A stretch of 64,000 nucleotides of DNA from Struthio camelus. Lineage: Eukaryota; Chordata; Aves; Struthioniformes; Struthionidae. The number at the start of each line of letters is the position of its first letter. Position 1 is the stretch's first letter. Shown here piece by piece: positions 59,550-64,000 of this stretch. The translations under genes and the position numbers were made by a program. The notes beneath the pieces are model-generated. The model made no database searches. It was not told where the DNA came from and saw nothing but the letters and a program-made list of their open reading frames with translations. The stretch is from assembly GCF_040807025.1 (NCBI RefSeq), contig NC_090942.1, positions 132,747,247-132,811,246 of the forward strand, written 5' to 3'.

Positions 59550-61978
59550 AGAAAGAATAAAGGAAGCCTGTTTACCAGGACAGTTTTTTCCCAAATCTCA
59601 TTGCTCTATTGATAATTTAAATGTGTCATTAATGCACCATATTCAAGTAAAACTTTGTGAATTTTAATCAGACGGGTATAACAAGCTTTCTAATTATCTT
59701 GAAGCTGATTTCGCTCAGTCTGTAACATACACACAAGCTGTGCACTAATAGAAAAATATAAGTTTTCATCTAAGGCTAACTGTGTTTAGCTTGAAACCGG
59801 ATCATATTGAAAAAAATGATACTGAAGCGTTTGACATTGGTCACCCGGTGAGGACTGGGTCCCTACTAAAATTCAACAGACATTTTCCTACTTCTTTCAT
59901 TGTGGTCAAGATTTCAGCCTGTCATAGGCTGCCACTGTGAGTTCCTTTTCTGTTTGCTTTTCTAATTTTCTTCTCTCACACAAATCAATCTTACATTTGT
60001 TCAGCTTTATTAGATTTACTCTCAATTTATGCTGTTGCAACTGAGAACAGAATCAGACCCAGCAATGCAATCTGCCTTCAGACTAATTAGTTGCATACTG
60101 TACGGTCCCGCATTTCTGTCCAGCTGTACATGCTGTCTGGAGGACCTGTATACTGAATTTCCATAGGTTGTGCAACAGAGTCCTTTAGTTTTATATCAAG
60201 GATTACCCTGATAAGAGAGAGCCTTACAAAGACAAAGCACCACACTTGGATAATTCATGTGCATAGAATCCTCATAGAAACCCGAAGTTATTGACCTGGC
60301 AGAGTAAGTCTTTCCAATCATTACACTGTACAGTCTTAAAAATAAAGTGCTATTTGTTTATGGCTAAACCTTACATTGGCTATTGCATGCACGCTTCAGT
60401 CTGCATTGTCAAAAACTAGAACACCTTCACCAGAAAAGGATGGAGCCTAAGCACTAGGGCAATGACAGTTTGTTTTTTTTTTTCATTTTATTTTGCGTTC
60501 CAACAGAACTTTTGTCAAACATAGAGCACGTGAACACACAACAGTTTCCTTCACTGCTTCCCACACAGAGTTGTTCATAGAGGAGGAATACTAAGGAGGA
60601 ATGTTTCTAAAGCCATAGACAGCTTCTCCATTTATTTCAGATTTTGGTTTTTTTTGTGTTTTTTTGTTTTTTATTTTTCTTTTGTTTAATATTATGACAA
60701 AACATTATAAGAAAAACTTTTTTTAAGTAATGTGAATATCAAATAGTACCCATCAATCCCTGAATCATGCTATTCAAAGTGCTTAAACCTACACTAAAAA
60801 TAGAGCAACAGAAAAGTACTCCCGATGTGGCTAAAGAAACACCTACCAATGGTTTGAGTGTGACTGCGGTCGGATTGTTGCATTCTACATTTATTCCACA
60901 TCCCAGTCTTTACCCCAGGGCATGTAAGGGGGAGGGAAAAGGGGGAGAATAATGCATTGCTTTTAGAGGGAACCGGGGTATTTGGCATCCAGTTGAATGA
61001 AGGAAAATGCCATCAGTGCCTGACAGCTGTCTATAATAGCAAGTAAATAATAGCTTTCTTAGAGTATGAAAATAACCAAATGTGCAAAGCTGTCTTAAAA
61101 TTTTATCTGGCCTGGCAGCTTCATTTCCATCTTGTGGACATTTGGCACATGTCCAGAAGGAGACACTGTAATGAACAGACTGTAGAAAAGGACTCCAGCG
61201 AATTGTCAGAAAAATAAACATTTTTAAGCAAATAAAAATCAGTGCACATCCCCAAGCTCCATTAGCTTGTTATGCAGATACTGAGATTTCTTGACTTTCA
61301 CAACAGGATCATAGCCATTTCCTCCCACACTGTCAGTTCTGGATTGCTCCCACAAACATCCCCAAACTGCAGTTTCCCCGCTCTCTACCCATCACTTCTC
61401 ATTAATAGGACCAAAATATAATAAGCTGTACTTTTCTCATTGTGACCGTTAGCATGAACAAACCCCACGCATCCATTATATTGGCCAATACAAGTCAGCT
61501 ACCATAAAAATAGCTAAAGTCAATTAATTACTGAAATAGACTGTAAGATCTGCTTTTCCAGTATTACAGTAACATTTCTGCCAGAGTAAATGAAACCCAC
61601 GACGATACATCAGTGTGCTGCAACCAGGAACTGCCCCAGCTCTCAGAGACTAGCAGAAAATTTGGCCTGAATACATTTTACAGTTATAAAATATACAGTT
61701 TCTTCTCTTTACTCTTTCTAAAACCAGAAAGGACTTTTCCATTATTTAAAAGATAAGTATGGGTAAGAGGCTTATTTCATTTGTCTTAAAGAAATGCAGT
61801 TGTAAATGTAGTGGTTTTTTTTCAATTCCCTAGCAGCCTGGGTACACACGTAATTTGCAACTCCTCAAAGATGGAATCATACATTAAAAATAAAACTAAT
61901 TTCTTTTTTCATTAAAGTGAATAAATTGTTTTCAATACTTCCAGGTCTGATTTAAATATTAATTTTGTATAAATAATG
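59550..61978. other. Non-coding sequence downstream of IL1RAPL1
   Basis: AT-rich with T runs (60,471-60,483 and near 60,649-60,690). Open frames of up to about 100 codons lack recognisable domains. Part of it could belong to a longer IL1RAPL1 3' UTR isoform, but nothing in the sequence proves this. Confidence 0.4.
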
Positions 61979-62005
61979 TTTATTCTTAAAACAATGATAT
62001 TTATT
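61979..62005 (-). terminator. Candidate paired poly(A) signals for IL1RAPL1
   Basis: Two AATAAA hexamers on the minus strand (TTTATT on the + strand at 61,979-61,984 and 62,000-62,005), the first canonical signals met downstream of the stop codon at 63,229. Confidence 0.35.
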
Positions 62006-63228
62006 GGTATTCATGTTGTGGTTTTTTCTGCCTGAGTTCTTACTGAAATCATATTGAAATTAATACAGTTTTACTTGTCATTATAAGCTGAAATCAAATG
62101 AAAGAAGATTTCTTAATCCTCAATATATCATTTTAAAGAAAATACAGTTTGTGAAACATTAAAATACAGGGGGACTCTAATAATGTTTTGCCCTTGCTTG
62201 TTTAGAAAATAACACTTTCTATAATACAAAGTGACAAGCCATCTATGATATTGTCCTTTCATTCCGCTTTGGTTTGGAAGTCATCACTGTAAATATCAGC
62301 AGGACTCAGTGTACTTCAGTGCCTAACACCTTATTTGCCTGACAATTGATAATAATCTTATTTGCAGAAATTTGGAGGGAGAGAGAGAAAATGTCAAATG
62401 CCTAAAAATAAAATCTGCAACCACATTAATACTTTTCCAGGAAGAGTTAAAATTATGGTTCGCTTTTGTATTTATAAAAGGGATACAGTCAACCCATTCT
62501 TAAAACAAAGCAATGCCCCCGCCCCCGAGAAACAAAAAACCAAACCATCTCTAGTTTCTACACACTCTGTAGTGACTACTGTGAAGAAACTGATACAGAC
62601 TGGGTATATTCTGGTGTTTGACGAGTAGCTACCAGGTTAAATGTTAGACGATCAGACTGCAGTGTTACCCAAATGGGGCCGTTGCAAGGGCAGGGAAGGA
62701 GTGGAGCACATTATGGGAGGAGAAATGAAACTGGAGCTCTCACTGAGGGACGGGGTCCTTCTAAGAACAAATATTCTTCAAAACAGGTGAATTGCAGCAG
62801 GCATGGCCTTCGTGTATCAGGCTAGGCAGGCCAACAAAATGGATGTTGCGTCTGGTATCAACATAGCTTTGTCCAAGCATTCCCAGGAGAGGTTAAAAAC
62901 AAAACAAAACGAAAGTCTGAAACTATGCTAATGAAGCAAAAAAGTTTCCTATCTATACAGCAGTCTCTCCATTTAAAAAAATGTAAATATACAAATTCCA
63001 ATGACATATAAAACAAAGTTGAAAATGTGAATGGGAAGAGACATGGGTAAAACAGGAAGACTGATGCTACAAAGAAATTGCAAAAAACATATATACAAGA
63101 CCCTGTTTTTCCTCGTATGTTATCGATTGTAATGCATGTTTAACAGCAGCAGTCGAGGATGTAGTTCCAGGCACCGGACTGCAGACTCTGCTCCTACTCA
63201 AGGGGGTTGACGTCCCCTTGCATTTCTG
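61979..63228 (-). other. IL1RAPL1 3' UTR (end inferred)
   Basis: Sequence immediately after the stop codon on the minus strand. No AATAAA occurs close to the stop. The first two on the minus strand are at 62,005-62,000 and 61,984-61,979, giving a UTR of about 1.2 kb. A weaker TATAAA lies at 62,476-62,471. The true cleavage site cannot be fixed from sequence alone, and shorter or longer forms are possible. Confidence 0.4.

Positions 63229-64000
<772 letters not shown>

Noticed and set aside
59267..59667. Leu/Ser-rich and Glu/Arg-rich frames of about 100 codons
   Set aside because: Products of the pentanucleotide microsatellite.

Overview
The window is eukaryotic, most likely from a vertebrate and probably a sauropsid (bird, turtle or crocodilian); the species cannot be named. 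Three things point this way: the vertebrate telomere hexamer TTAGGG/CCCTAA throughout the left three quarters; one recognisable coding exon at the right edge, the last coding exon of IL1RAPL1 (minus strand, TIR domain plus C-terminal tail); and about 15 kb of AT-rich sequence between them with no recognisable L1, Alu or other young mobile element, which fits a compact bird-like genome.

Layout. Bases 1 to about 47,700 are one continuous tandem array of a composite satellite. Each monomer, usually about 204 bp, is a conserved GC- and CpG-rich spacer plus a run of 2 to about 13 CCCTAA hexamers, roughly 235 monomers in all. The array has higher-order structure: three tandem 14-monomer blocks of 2,886-2,892 bp (about 3.78-12.45 kb) plus a partial fourth; tandem duplications of about 2.5-2.7 kb (14.9-19.9 kb) and about 2.04 kb (19.9-23.7 kb); and a near-identical 6,772-bp tandem duplication (30.2-43.7 kb). 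Stretches at 25-30 kb and 43.7-47.7 kb are less ordered. The array decays into a short transition zone (47.7-48.25 kb) with a small inverted-repeat element. From 48.25 to about 62 kb there is unique non-coding DNA with simple repeats and two old palindromic elements, then the IL1RAPL1 3' UTR and last exon.

How the parts relate. CCCTAA lies on the + strand at the left, the orientation expected if a chromosome end is to the left. The minus strand is then both the IL1RAPL1 sense strand and the TERRA-sense (UUAGGG) strand, so the gene is transcribed towards the telomeric satellite. In the intervals I measured, monomer length varies almost only in steps of six. As a result the minus strand is open without a stop for 23.5 kb in the frame where TTAGGG reads Val-Arg. 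This is most simply a by-product of the repeat, but it makes the array a natural test case for translation of telomeric RNA. No ordinary protein gene is supported inside the array.
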